From Achromobacter animicus (GTDB lineage Bacteria > Pseudomonadota > Gammaproteobacteria > Burkholderiales > Burkholderiaceae_B): a stretch of DNA of 64,000 nucleotides. The notes below the pieces were generated by a model that did not search any database, had not been told where the DNA came from, and saw nothing but the letters and a program-made list of their open reading frames with translations. Location of the stretch: contig NZ_CADIJM010000003.1 in the NCBI RefSeq assembly GCF_902859585.1, positions 124,001-188,000 of the forward strand. The letters are read 5' to 3'. Below, one piece after another: positions 39,944 through 48,263 of the stretch; position 1 is the first letter of the stretch, and every line of letters begins with the position of its first letter. Position numbers and translations under genes: made by a program.

Positions 39944-40024
39944 TTTGTTCTCTTCGCGGCGTTCAGACCGCAGGCCGTATCGGCCTCCCCAGTTTGTCGT
40001 GGATGCGCGGCAAGACGCGTCCCA

Positions 40025-40348
40025 TCAATGAACGGTACCGGCGCGCGGGCACAGGCCGCATTGCTGCAGCGCCTGCTGCATGCTGCACACGGAACGGCGA
40101 CAAGCGACGACCCGGATGCCACCGCGCTGCGCGGCGTTGCGGAACGTCTTCATGACGTTGTGGCCAAGAAAATCGGTAAGCAGGATGACCAGTTGCGTGC
40201 CCGAGGGCAGTTGCAGGGTCTTCTTCTGATGCGAAGGATCACGCCCGCTGATGTGGTGCGTGATCGAGATGTTGTGTCCTTTGAGCAGATCGGGAATATT
40301 GCCGAGGCGGTCGGCGCCCACTACCACTGCACTAAGTCCTGCCGTCAT
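40025..40348 (-). CDS. DUF2325 family protein
   Basis: 107 residues, single DUF2325 domain: SAVVVGADRLGNIPDLLKGHNISITHHISGRD at the N-terminus, LVILLTDFLGHNVMKTFRNAA in the middle and RRSVCSMQQALQQCGLC at the end with three cysteines. The function of the family is unknown; the fold looks nucleotide-like. A Fur-type box lies about 30-50 bases upstream of its start, suggesting iron control. It is a single-gene unit on the minus strand in a notably AT-rich setting. Confidence 0.85.
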   Translation of the reverse strand: MTAGLSAVVVGADRLGNIPDLLKGHNISITHHISGRDPSHQKKTLQLPSGTQLVILLTDFLGHNVMKTFRNAAQRGGIRVVACRRSVCSMQQALQQCGLCPRAGTVH

Positions 40349-40380
40349 GATTTACCTCACTGGGTCGTTGAGCCTGGATG

Positions 40381-40399
40381 TAATGATAATGATTCCTAT
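40381..40399. promoter_or_regulatory. Fur-box-like sequence upstream of DUF2325
   Basis: TAATGATAATGATTCCTAT contains tandem GATAAT/AATGAT hexamers like the Fur consensus (by eye the first two hexamers match well, the third only partly). It lies 33 bases upstream of the DUF2325 start codon, where it could repress the gene in iron-rich cells. Confidence 0.55.
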
Positions 40400-40497
40400 T
40401 TTTTCGTCAACTCAAATGAGATCGGTTCTTATTTAATTATTTTTATGAGCTTATGGAAAGGGATAGCCGTCTCACGCTTTCCCCAAGGTCATCGGGC

Positions 40498-40528
40498 AAA
40501 AAAAACGCGACGTCGTAAGGACGTCGCG
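40498..40528 (-). terminator. Rho-independent terminator of the cysB-type gene
   Basis: CGCGACGTC (40506-40514) pairs with GACGTCGCG (40520-40528). On the minus strand the stem is followed by eight T. Confidence 0.9.
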
Positions 40529-40564
40529 CGTTGTCGAGGCAGGCGCCGGGAGCCGGCAGAGAGG

Positions 40565-41509
40565 CTATTTCGGCGCGCCCTGCACCGCATCGGTCACCAC
40601 CGCCCGGGTCAGCGACGGCGCCAGCATTTCCAGGAAGGTGTAGACGTAGTCGCGCAGGAACACACCCGCCTTCACGCCCACGCGGGTCGTATGCGTGCCG
40701 AACAGGTGCCCCACCGGCAGGCCGACCAGATTGGAATCGCGTCGCGGGTCATAGGCGACGCCCGCGATGATGCCGATGCCCAGGCCCACGTCCACATAGG
40801 TCTTGATCACGTCGGCGTCGATGGCCTCCAGCACGATGTCCGGATGAATGCCCTGATTGGCGAAGATCTCGTCGATCGTGCTGCGGCCGGTAAAAGCGCG
40901 GTCGTAGGTCACGATGGGGTACTCGGCCAGTTGCGCCAGCGACAGCCGCTTGGCGGCGCTGGAGGTCAGTTCGGCCAGCGGATGATCGGGCCGCACCACC
41001 ACGGTGTGCTCCCACGCATAGACCGGCAAGGTTGCCAGGCCCGGCGTCAGCGCCAGCGATTCGGTGGCTAGCGCCAGATCGGCCTGTTCATGCAGGACCA
41101 TTTCGGCCAGTTGGGCGGGGCTGCCCTCGGCCAGAGACAGGTGAACCTTGGGAAATTGCTTGCGGAACGCGGGAATCACACGCGGCAGCAGATAGCGCGC
41201 CTGCGTGTGGGTGCAGGCAATGACCAGGCCGCCTTCGTCGCGGCGCGCGAACTCGTCGCTGACTTTCTTCAGGTTGTCGACTTCTCGCATGATGCGGTCG
41301 ATCACCTGCGACACGGCAAGACCCGGCTTGGTCAGCCCCTTGATGCGCTTGCCGTGGCGTTCAAAGATCTTGATGCCCAGCTCGTCTTCGAACTCGATGA
41401 TGGCCTTGGAAACGCCGGGCTGCGACGTGTAGAGCATCCGGGCGGCTTCGGTCAGGTTGAAGTCGCGCCGGATGGTTTCACGCACGAAACGAAATTGCTG
41501 GAGGTTCAT
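40565..41509 (-). CDS. cysB: CysB-type LysR family transcriptional regulator
   Basis: 314 residues. The N-terminus MNLQQFRFVRETIRRDFNLTEAARML and the helix-turn-helix TSQPGVSKAIIEFEDELGIKIFERHGKR are hallmarks of the CysB/Cbl branch, which senses sulphate status through N-acetylserine or adenosine phosphosulphate. The effector domain follows (VIACTHTQARYLLPRVIPAFRKQFP, ALATESL, YDRAFTGRSTIDEIF). CysB and Cbl cannot be separated with confidence. No sulphur genes lie beside it. A perfect 10-bp inverted repeat directly upstream of the start includes the Shine-Dalgarno region. Confidence 0.93.
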   Translation of the reverse strand: MNLQQFRFVRETIRRDFNLTEAARMLYTSQPGVSKAIIEFEDELGIKIFERHGKRIKGLTKPGLAVSQVIDRIMREVDNLKKVSDEFARRDEGGLVIACTHTQARYLLPRVIPAFRKQFPKVHLSLAEGSPAQLAEMVLHEQADLALATESLALTPGLATLPVYAWEHTVVVRPDHPLAELTSSAAKRLSLAQLAEYPIVTYDRAFTGRSTIDEIFANQGIHPDIVLEAIDADVIKTYVDVGLGIGIIAGVAYDPRRDSNLVGLPVGHLFGTHTTRVGVKAGVFLRDYVYTFLEMLAPSLTRAVVTDAVQGAPK

Positions 41510-41510
41510 T

Positions 41511-41538
41511 AATTGGCCCCTGATAGACGGGCCAATTA
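41511..41538. promoter_or_regulatory. Inverted repeat TAATTGGCCC-N8-GGGCCAATTA at the cysB start
   Basis: Two perfect 10-base arms lie immediately before the ATG of the cysB-type gene. The right-hand arm on the transcript overlaps the AGGGG that would serve as ribosome binding site, so it may be an operator or a translation-blocking hairpin. Confidence 0.55.
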
Positions 41539-41550
41539 TAAGTAATAAGA

Positions 41551-41596
41551 ACGCCTTGCTATATGAATTATTCGTATAAGCTTAGGAGCAAGGCGT
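41551..41596 (-). terminator. Long hairpin after mmsA
   Basis: ACGCCTTGC (41551-41559) pairs with GCAAGGCGT (41588-41596). The AT-rich 28-base interior is itself nearly palindromic. On the minus strand it starts nine bases after the mmsA stop and is followed by TCTTATTACTTAT, so it is a plausible terminator. Confidence 0.6.
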
Positions 41597-41604
41597 CCCC
41601 TCTT

Positions 41605-43098
41605 TTAGCGCATCGAGATCGTGGTGTTGACGGTCTTGGCGTGCGCCGACCAGCGTGCGGTGACCGTCTTGGTCTGCGTCCAGAACTGCACCGCCTGCTT
41701 GCCGTTGGGGCCCAGGTCGCCCAGCTTGGAACCGCGCGAACCCGTGAAGCTGAACCACGCCACCGGCACCGGAATCGGCACGTTGATGCCGACCTGGCCC
41801 ACGTCGATGTTGTTCTGGAAGTAGCGCGCGGCGCCCCCGTCCTGCGTGAACAGGGCGACGCCGTTGCCGTTGGGGTTGCGGTTGATGAATTCCACCGCGT
41901 CTTCCAGCGTCTCGACGCCAACGCAGCACAGGACCGGCCCGAAGATCTCCTCGGTGTAGATCGTCATGTTCTCGGCAACGCCGTCGAACACGGTGGGGCC
42001 GACGAAGTTGCCTTCTTCGAAGCCCGACACCTTCAGGTTGCGGCCGTCGAGCAGCAGCTTGGCGCCTTCGTCCACGCCCTTCTGGATCAGGCTTTCCACG
42101 CGCTTTTTGGCATTGGGCGACACCAGCGGACCCAGGTCGGCCTGGCGGTCCGTGCCGGCGTTGACCTTGAGCTTCTTGGCGCGTTCGACGAAATCGGGCA
42201 GCCAGTTGCGGGCCTCGCCCACCAGCACGGCCACGGAGGACGCCATGCAGCGTTGGCCGGCCGCACCGAAGGCGGCGCCCAGCAGCTGGTTCAGCGCGAC
42301 TTCCGGATCGGCATCCGGCAGAACCACGCAGTGGTTCTTGGCGCCCATCATCGACTGGCAGCGCTTGCCGGCAGCCGATGCGCGGTTGTAGATCTCGGTG
42401 CCCACGCGGGTCGAGCCGATGAACGACACCGCCTTGATGTCCGGATGCTCGCACAGGCCGTTGGCCGTTTCGGGGCCGCCGTGCACCACGTTGAGCACAC
42501 CGGGCGGCAGGCCGGCTTCCAGCGCCAGTTCCGCCAGGAACAGCGACGAGGTCGGATCCTGCTCGGAGGGCTTTAGCACGAACGTGTTGCCGCAGGCCAC
42601 CGCGATGGGGAACATGAAGCACGGCAGCATGACCGGGAAGTTGAACGCGGTGATGCCCGCGCACACGCCCAGCGGCTGGATCAGCGTGTAGACGTCGATC
42701 CCGGACGCCGCGTTTTCAGCGTATTCGCCCAGTTGCAGGTTGGCGATCGAGCAGGCGTGCTCCACCACTTCCAGACCGCGGCCGACTTCTCCTTCGGCGT
42801 CCGGCAGCGTCTTGCCGTGTTCGCGGGTAATCATCTCGGCCAGCTTGCCGGTATTGGCGCGCAGCAGTTCCTGGAACTTGAGCATGACGCGCATGCGTGC
42901 GCCCTGCCCGGCGTTGCGCCAGGTCTTGAAGGCCTCCTTGGCGTTGGAGACGGCCAGGTCCAGTTCTTCGCGCGTGGCGAAGGGCACCTTGGCGACGACC
43001 TCCTGGGTGGCGGGGTTGATCACGTCTCGCCATTCGGTGGTTTTGGACTGCACAAGCTTGCCGCCGATCAGTAGCGGAACGCGCGGGACTTCACTCAT
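41605..43098 (-). CDS. mmsA: CoA-acylating methylmalonate-semialdehyde dehydrogenase
   Basis: About 497 residues, an aldehyde dehydrogenase that converts methylmalonate semialdehyde or malonate semialdehyde to propionyl-CoA or acetyl-CoA, in valine and beta-alanine breakdown. The catalytic cysteine is Cys284 in FGAAGQRCMASSVAVLVG. ITAFNFPVMLPCFMFPIA, the NAD site region VSFIGSTRVGTEIY, and GAKNHCVVLPDAD are MmsA-specific. The ATG at 43098 is the conserved start. The neighbouring binding protein (93 bases upstream on the same strand) and divergent LysR gene probably belong to the same unit. Confidence 0.95.
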   Translation of the reverse strand: MSEVPRVPLLIGGKLVQSKTTEWRDVINPATQEVVAKVPFATREELDLAVSNAKEAFKTWRNAGQGARMRVMLKFQELLRANTGKLAEMITREHGKTLPDAEGEVGRGLEVVEHACSIANLQLGEYAENAASGIDVYTLIQPLGVCAGITAFNFPVMLPCFMFPIAVACGNTFVLKPSEQDPTSSLFLAELALEAGLPPGVLNVVHGGPETANGLCEHPDIKAVSFIGSTRVGTEIYNRASAAGKRCQSMMGAKNHCVVLPDADPEVALNQLLGAAFGAAGQRCMASSVAVLVGEARNWLPDFVERAKKLKVNAGTDRQADLGPLVSPNAKKRVESLIQKGVDEGAKLLLDGRNLKVSGFEEGNFVGPTVFDGVAENMTIYTEEIFGPVLCCVGVETLEDAVEFINRNPNGNGVALFTQDGGAARYFQNNIDVGQVGINVPIPVPVAWFSFTGSRGSKLGDLGPNGKQAVQFWTQTKTVTARWSAHAKTVNTTISMR

Positions 43099-43191
43099 TT
43101 TGATGCTCCTCACACTGCGTAGTCGATGCGGATGGTCGTCCGCGTTCTTGGATCGAGCCGGGCCCGCGGGACACCGCCCGCGGATCTCGGA

Positions 43192-44409
43192 TTATTTCTT
43201 CACCAGCGGGCAGCTCGAATCGGCCAGCGGCTGGAAAGCTTCGGCCGCCGGAATGGTGGCCACCAACTTCGAATAGTCCCAGCCGCCCTTGGAGTCCGCG
43301 GGCTTCTTGACTTCGTACAGGTACATATCGTGGATCACGCGGCCGTCCGGGCGGATCGACGCATTGCGCATGATGGGATCCTTGATGGGAATCTCGCGCA
43401 TCTTGTCGGCCACGACCTTGCCATCCGTGCTGTTGGCGGCGGCCACGGCGCGCAGGTAATGCAGCACGCTGGAATACACGCCGGCCTGCGTCATGGTGGG
43501 CTTCAGGCCGCGGAAGGCCTTCTCGAAACGGCCGGACCACTCGCGCGTGGCGTCGTCGTAGTCCCAGTAAAAGCCGTCCACGTAGGACAACCCTTGGGCG
43601 TTCTCCAGGCCGAGAGCACGCAGGTCGGACAGGAAGATCAGCAGCGAAACCAGGCGCTGGCCGCCGGCCACGATGCCGAACTCGCGCGCCTGCTTGACCG
43701 CGTTGACGGTGTCCTGGCCGCCGTTGGCCAGCGCCACCACCTGCGCCTTGGAGCTTTGCGCCTGCAAGAGATAGGACGCGAAGTCGGGGGCGTTCAGCGG
43801 ATGCCGCACGCTGCCGGCCACCGTGCCGCCCAACCCTTTCACCGCCTTGGCCGTGTCGGCCTCCAGCGAGTGGCCGAACGCATAGTCGACGGTGATGAAG
43901 AACCAGGACTTGCCGCCCTCGCGCACGGTGGCTTTGGCGCCGCCCGCAGACTGCGAGTAGGTGTCGAACATCCAGTGAAAGCCGACCGGCGAGCATTCCT
44001 TGTTGGTCAGGGCCGTGGTGGCCGGACCGGAGAACATCACGACCTTGTTCTTTTCGCGGGCGATGCCCTGCACCGCCAGCGCCACGGCGGAATTGGTGAG
44101 GTCGGCGATCGCGGTGACGCCGTCGCGGTCGAACCATTCGCGGGCGCGCGCGGCGCCGACGTCGGCCTTGTTCTGGTTGTCCGCGGACACCAGGTCGATC
44201 TTCATGCCTTTGCATTCCGCTGCAAGGCAGTCGTCGATGGCCAACTGCGCCGCGGCGACCGAACCTGCGCCCCCCATGCCGGCATAGGTGCCGGACATAT
44301 CCGTCAGAATGCCGATCTTCACTGGCGGCTTATCCGCCGCATGGGCCTGCCCAAGCAAACCGGCGCCCAGACACAAGCCTGCGGCGAGCCCGCGTGCGTG
44401 CAATTTCAT
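43192..44409 (-). CDS. ABC transporter substrate-binding protein, branched-chain amino acid (LivK) type
   Basis: 405 residues with a signal peptide (LAAGLCLGAGLLGQAHA, then ADKPPVKIGILTDMSGTYAG). It is a type I periplasmic binding protein of the Peripla_BP_6 family, seen in AAQLAIDDCL, KGMKIDLVSADNQNKADVGAARAREWFD, HWMFDTYSQSAGG and DFASYLLQAQSSKAQVVALANGG. Such proteins bind branched-chain amino acids, amides or aromatic acids. No LivHMGF permease or ATPase genes are present nearby, so it must work with a distant transporter or act as a sensor. Gene order suggests that its ligand is degraded through MmsA. Confidence 0.92.
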   Translation of the reverse strand: MKLHARGLAAGLCLGAGLLGQAHAADKPPVKIGILTDMSGTYAGMGGAGSVAAAQLAIDDCLAAECKGMKIDLVSADNQNKADVGAARAREWFDRDGVTAIADLTNSAVALAVQGIAREKNKVVMFSGPATTALTNKECSPVGFHWMFDTYSQSAGGAKATVREGGKSWFFITVDYAFGHSLEADTAKAVKGLGGTVAGSVRHPLNAPDFASYLLQAQSSKAQVVALANGGQDTVNAVKQAREFGIVAGGQRLVSLLIFLSDLRALGLENAQGLSYVDGFYWDYDDATREWSGRFEKAFRGLKPTMTQAGVYSSVLHYLRAVAAANSTDGKVVADKMREIPIKDPIMRNASIRPDGRVIHDMYLYEVKKPADSKGGWDYSKLVATIPAAEAFQPLADSSCPLVKK

Positions 44410-44543
44410 GGATTTGTCTCCTGAGTTTTTATGCGCTGAGTGTTAGCGTTGTGGCGCCGTCTTCGCGGCCTGCGGTCCCAGGGCATAGCCCAAGGCCAGC
44501 CGATCCAGTGTAGATGTGTGAAAATCAACAAGCAACACCAGAA

Positions 44544-44562
44544 ATGCACATTCCTTGTGCAT
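44544..44562. promoter_or_regulatory. Inverted repeat ATGCACA-N5-TGTGCAT, candidate LysR operator
   Basis: A perfect 7-5-7 inverted repeat containing the T-N11-A core of LysR boxes, in the divergent region between the binding-protein gene and the LysR gene. A further partial copy (ATGCAC) follows at about 44565. Confidence 0.6.
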
Positions 44563-44623
44563 CCATGCACACACAAAAAAACCCGCGTTGCAGCGTGCTG
44601 CCGGGGCCTTGGAGCGATGGATC

Positions 44624-45544
44624 TTGCTTGATTGGGACAGCCTGCGGTATTTCCTGGAAGTGGCGCGCACGCAGCGCGTCAGCGCAGCGGCGCGCAAGCT
44701 GGGCGTGGAACACACCACGGTGTCGCGCCGCATCCGGGCGCTGGAAACGGAACTGGACACCCTGCTCTTTGAAAAATCCCGCAGCGCGGGCTTCGTGCTG
44801 ACGGACGACGGCCAGCGCCTATTCGTCCATGCCGAGCAGATGGAAAGCGTCGTGCACACCGCGCGCGAGAACCTGTCCGGCATCGGGCAGGCGCTGTCGG
44901 GGCATCTGCGCATCGGCGCCACCGAAGGCTTCGGCAGCTATGTGCTCACCCCGCTTGCCGCAGACTTCCAGCGGCGCTATCCGCACATCACGCTGGATAT
45001 CCTGCCCGTGCCGCGGTTTGTCAGCCTGTCCAAGCGCGAGGCCGATCTGGCCATCACCATCGAGCGCCCGCAGCGCGGTCCGTATGTGTGCAGCAAGCTG
45101 TGCGACTACACGCTGCGGCTGTACGGCACACCTGGCTATCTGGCGAACCATGCGCCCATCACGCGCCGCGAAGATCTCGCGGATCACACGTTCATTGGCT
45201 ATGTGGACGAGCTGCTGTTCAGCGAGCGCCTGCGCTATCTGGAAGACGTGCTGCCGGCAAGCAAGGTGGTGTTGCGCAGCACGAGCGTCGTGGCCCAGTA
45301 CCACGCGGCGCTGCAGGGCCAGTCGCTCGCGATCCTGCCGTGCTTCATCGCGGCCCAGGATCCGCGGCTGAAACCCGTGCTGCAGGACGAGATCGCCATC
45401 ACGCGCTCGTTCTGGATGTACTGCCACGAAGACCTGCGCAAGCTCAAGCGCGTGACGGTGCTGTGGGAGTTCATCCGCAAATCGGTATTGAAAAACGCCG
45501 ACCTGTTGGCAGGCCGGCGTGGAACGATGAAGTATCTGCCCTGA
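44624..45544 (+). CDS. LysR family transcriptional regulator
   Basis: About 306 residues. The TTG at 44624 is chosen: GGAG lies nine bases upstream and it gives the normal opening LDWDSLRYFLEVARTQRVSAAARKL. The helix-turn-helix continues as VEHTTVSRRIRALETELDTLLFEK. The frame is open to an ATG at 44555, but that stretch contains the candidate operator. The effector domain has HLRIGATEGFGSYVLTPLA and ILPCFIAAQDPRLKPVL. It is divergent from the LivK-type/mmsA genes and probably controls them. It converges on lptF with 27 bases between. Confidence 0.9.
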   Translation: MLDWDSLRYFLEVARTQRVSAAARKLGVEHTTVSRRIRALETELDTLLFEKSRSAGFVLTDDGQRLFVHAEQMESVVHTARENLSGIGQALSGHLRIGATEGFGSYVLTPLAADFQRRYPHITLDILPVPRFVSLSKREADLAITIERPQRGPYVCSKLCDYTLRLYGTPGYLANHAPITRREDLADHTFIGYVDELLFSERLRYLEDVLPASKVVLRSTSVVAQYHAALQGQSLAILPCFIAAQDPRLKPVLQDEIAITRSFWMYCHEDLRKLKRVTVLWEFIRKSVLKNADLLAGRRGTMKYLP

Positions 45545-45571
45545 ACGCGCCGGCTGGCGGCGCCCGCTACG

Positions 45572-46675
45572 CTAAGCGCTGTTCTTCGGCGCCTTCACGC
45601 GCAGGCGGCGCATCAGCAGGAATGCAGTCAGCAGCGCGACGGCGCCGTGGATGAGCCACACGCCCAGACCAAAACTGAGCTTGCCGTTGGAAATCCAGGC
45701 GCGCGACAGGTTGATCAGGTTCATATAGAGCAGACCGACCAGACCGGCGATGAGCAGGTCGCCCGAACGCCCCAGCCGCGGATTCACCGCGCCCAGCGGA
45801 ATGGCCAGCAGCGCAAGATTCAGCGCGGCGAGCGGCAGCGAAATCCGCCACATGACCTGCGACCAGCTGCTGTTGGTGTTGTCTTCAACCAGCTGCGGCG
45901 TGCTGCGCGCCTTGGAAGACCGCTCTGCCGCTGCACGGGCCTCGGCGACAGGATCGCCGCCCGACTTGCTTTCGAGGCGCAGGCCGTATTTTTCGAAGTG
46001 CACCAGCCGAAGCTCGGGAGTACCCGGCTTCAGGTCGTAACGATGGCCCTCGCCCAGCACCAGGAAGCGGTCGCCGTTGGGCAGGGTTTCGCTGTGCGCG
46101 CTGCTTGCGGTCAGCACGCTGAGCCATTCAGGACCGATCTCGCGCGCGAAGACGTTGCCGAGTTCGTCGCTGGGATTGACGGGGTCTTCAGCAAAGAACA
46201 CGCGGCTGCCGCCGGAGGATTCAGCGAATTGGCCGGCCGTGACCTTGGACAGGTCGGAGCGTTGTTCGAAGCGTTCGTGGTATTCGCCGATCTGGCGGTA
46301 GGCCCAGGGCGACGCCACCAGCGTCAGGCCTGCCACGGCAATCGCGACGGGGACCGCCACGCGCAGCACGGGCTTGAGCCAGTCCGCCAGCGACAGGCCG
46401 CTGGCGAACCACACGACCATTTCGGATTCGCGGTAGTTGCGCGTGACCGTGGTCAGCACGGCGATGAAGATCGAGACCGCCAGAATGGTCGGCAGCGCGG
46501 TGATGGTCGACAGCGCGGCAAGCACGACCACCACGTCCGCTCCGATGTTGCCTCCCGCGGCTTCACCGAGCAGGCGCACGAGAAGCACGCTGAGCCACAC
46601 GACGAGCAACGTGGAAAAGACAACGCCAGCGTGACTGGTGATCTCGCTGACGACAGAGCGTTTGAATAGAGACAT
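45572..46675 (-). CDS. lptF: LPS export ABC transporter permease LptF
   Basis: About 367 residues. LptF, with LptG and the ATPase LptB, pulls lipopolysaccharide out of the inner membrane and passes it to LptC/LptA. The N-terminal half has MSLFKRSVVSEITSHAGVVF, two or three membrane helices and the coupling-helix region RNYRESEMVVWFASGLSL. A periplasmic jellyroll domain follows (residues about 130-260; FAEDPVNPSDELGNVFA, HRYDLKPGTPELRLVHFEKYGL), then three C-terminal helices. The frame stays open far upstream, across pepA on the other strand, but the conserved start is at 46675. It is divergent from pepA, as in E. coli, but no lptG follows. Confidence 0.94.
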   Translation of the reverse strand: MSLFKRSVVSEITSHAGVVFSTLLVVWLSVLLVRLLGEAAGGNIGADVVVVLAALSTITALPTILAVSIFIAVLTTVTRNYRESEMVVWFASGLSLADWLKPVLRVAVPVAIAVAGLTLVASPWAYRQIGEYHERFEQRSDLSKVTAGQFAESSGGSRVFFAEDPVNPSDELGNVFAREIGPEWLSVLTASSAHSETLPNGDRFLVLGEGHRYDLKPGTPELRLVHFEKYGLRLESKSGGDPVAEARAAAERSSKARSTPQLVEDNTNSSWSQVMWRISLPLAALNLALLAIPLGAVNPRLGRSGDLLIAGLVGLLYMNLINLSRAWISNGKLSFGLGVWLIHGAVALLTAFLLMRRLRVKAPKNSA

Positions 46676-46732
46676 GGGAGAATATGCGGGATAATCGACC
46701 GCATCATACACAGACGCACACGGGAAACCCTC

Positions 46733-48241
46733 ATGGAATTTAGCACACAGACCACTGCTTCCCTGCACCAGGTCAAAACCGCGGCCCTCGCCGTCGGCGT
46801 GTTCGCGGACGGCGTGTTGAGCCCCGCCGCCGACATCATCGACCGCGCTTCCAACGGCGCCGTGCGTGCGGTGGTCAAAAGCGAATTCCGCGGCCGCGCC
46901 GGCGCGACGCTGACCCTGCGTACGCTGCCGGGTGTCGCCGCGCAGCGTGTGGTCCTGGTCGGTCTGGGCAAGCAGGAAGAATACTCGGCCCGCACCCACG
47001 CTTCGGCCGAGCAGGCATTCGCCGCTTCCTGCGTCGCCGCCCAGCTTGCCGAAGGCGTGTCCACGCTGCTCGCCAATCCCATCGCCGACACCGACCTCAT
47101 TGCGCGCGCCCGCAGCGCCGCGATCGCGGCCGGCAGCGCGGTCTACCACTACGACGCCAGCTTCGGCAAACCCGACCGCGACGCGCGCCCCAAGCTCAAG
47201 AAGATCGTGCAGGTCGTCGAGCGCGCCGACGCGGCACAGGCCCAGAAGGGCCTGCGCGAAGGCAGCGCCATCGCCAACGGCATGGAGCTGACCCGCACGC
47301 TGGGTAACCTGCCGGGCAACATCTGCACGCCGACCTACCTGGGCGACACCGCCAAGCGCCTGGCGCGCGAATTCAAGTCCCTGAAAGTCGAGGTCCTGGA
47401 CCGCAAGCAGGTCGCGGCGCTGGGCATGGGCTCGTTCCTGTCGGTTGCGCGCGGCTCCGAGGAGGCGCTGCGCTTCATCGTGCTGCGCCACGCCGGTGCC
47501 AAGGCTGCCAAGAAGGGCGCCAAGGCCGCGCAGGGTCCGATCGTGCTGGTCGGCAAGGGCATCACGTTCGACGCGGGCGGCATCTCGCTCAAGCCCGCGG
47601 CCACCATGGACGAAATGAAGTACGACATGTGCGGCGCCGCCAGCGTGCTCGGCTCGTTCCGCGCCCTGGCCGAACTTGAATTGCCGCTGGATGTCGTCGG
47701 CCTCATTCCCGCGTGCGAGAACCTGCCCAGCGGCAAGGCCAACAAGCCGGGCGACGTGGTCACCAGCATGGCTGGCCTGACCATCGAAATCCTGAACACC
47801 GACGCCGAAGGCCGACTGGTCCTGTGCGACGCCCTCACCTACGCCGAACGCTTCAAGCCGTCGGCCGTGATCGACATCGCCACGCTGACCGGCGCCTGCG
47901 TCGTCGCGCTGGGCAACGTCAACACCGGCCTGTTCTCCAAGGACGACGCGCTGGCGGACGCTCTGGCCTCGGCCGGCCGCCGTTCGCTCGACACCGCATG
48001 GCGCATGCCCATGGACGACGCCTACCAGGAACAGCTCAAGTCCAACTTCGCTGACCTCGCCAACATCGGCGGTCCTCCGGCCGGCGCCGTCACGGCGGCT
48101 TGCTTCCTGTCCCGCTTCGCCAAGGCATACCCTTGGGCGCACCTGGACATCGCCGGCACCGCCTGGCGCGGCGGCAAGGACAAGGGCGCAACGGGCCGTC
48201 CGGTGCCGCTCCTGATGCAATACCTGCTGGACCAGGCTTGA
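46733..48241 (+). CDS. pepA: Leucyl aminopeptidase (M17)
   Basis: 502 residues, a cytoplasmic hexameric zinc/manganese aminopeptidase. The M17 catalytic domain is diagnostic: VLVGKGITFDAGGISLKPAATMDEMKYDMCGAA, then NTDAEGRLVLCDALTYAE with the signature acidic ligands. The N-terminal domain is shorter on motifs but includes RVVLVGLGKQEEY. PepA of enteric bacteria also binds DNA; that role cannot be judged here. It is divergent from lptF across a 57-base gap that holds ATGCGG-N9-CCGCAT (46684-46704) around a GATAAT element, and is followed by holC after 22 bases. Confidence 0.97.
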   Translation: MEFSTQTTASLHQVKTAALAVGVFADGVLSPAADIIDRASNGAVRAVVKSEFRGRAGATLTLRTLPGVAAQRVVLVGLGKQEEYSARTHASAEQAFAASCVAAQLAEGVSTLLANPIADTDLIARARSAAIAAGSAVYHYDASFGKPDRDARPKLKKIVQVVERADAAQAQKGLREGSAIANGMELTRTLGNLPGNICTPTYLGDTAKRLAREFKSLKVEVLDRKQVAALGMGSFLSVARGSEEALRFIVLRHAGAKAAKKGAKAAQGPIVLVGKGITFDAGGISLKPAATMDEMKYDMCGAASVLGSFRALAELELPLDVVGLIPACENLPSGKANKPGDVVTSMAGLTIEILNTDAEGRLVLCDALTYAERFKPSAVIDIATLTGACVVALGNVNTGLFSKDDALADALASAGRRSLDTAWRMPMDDAYQEQLKSNFADLANIGGPPAGAVTAACFLSRFAKAYPWAHLDIAGTAWRGGKDKGATGRPVPLLMQYLLDQA

Positions 48242-48263
48242 AGCGCTGGACGCCGACAGCTCC

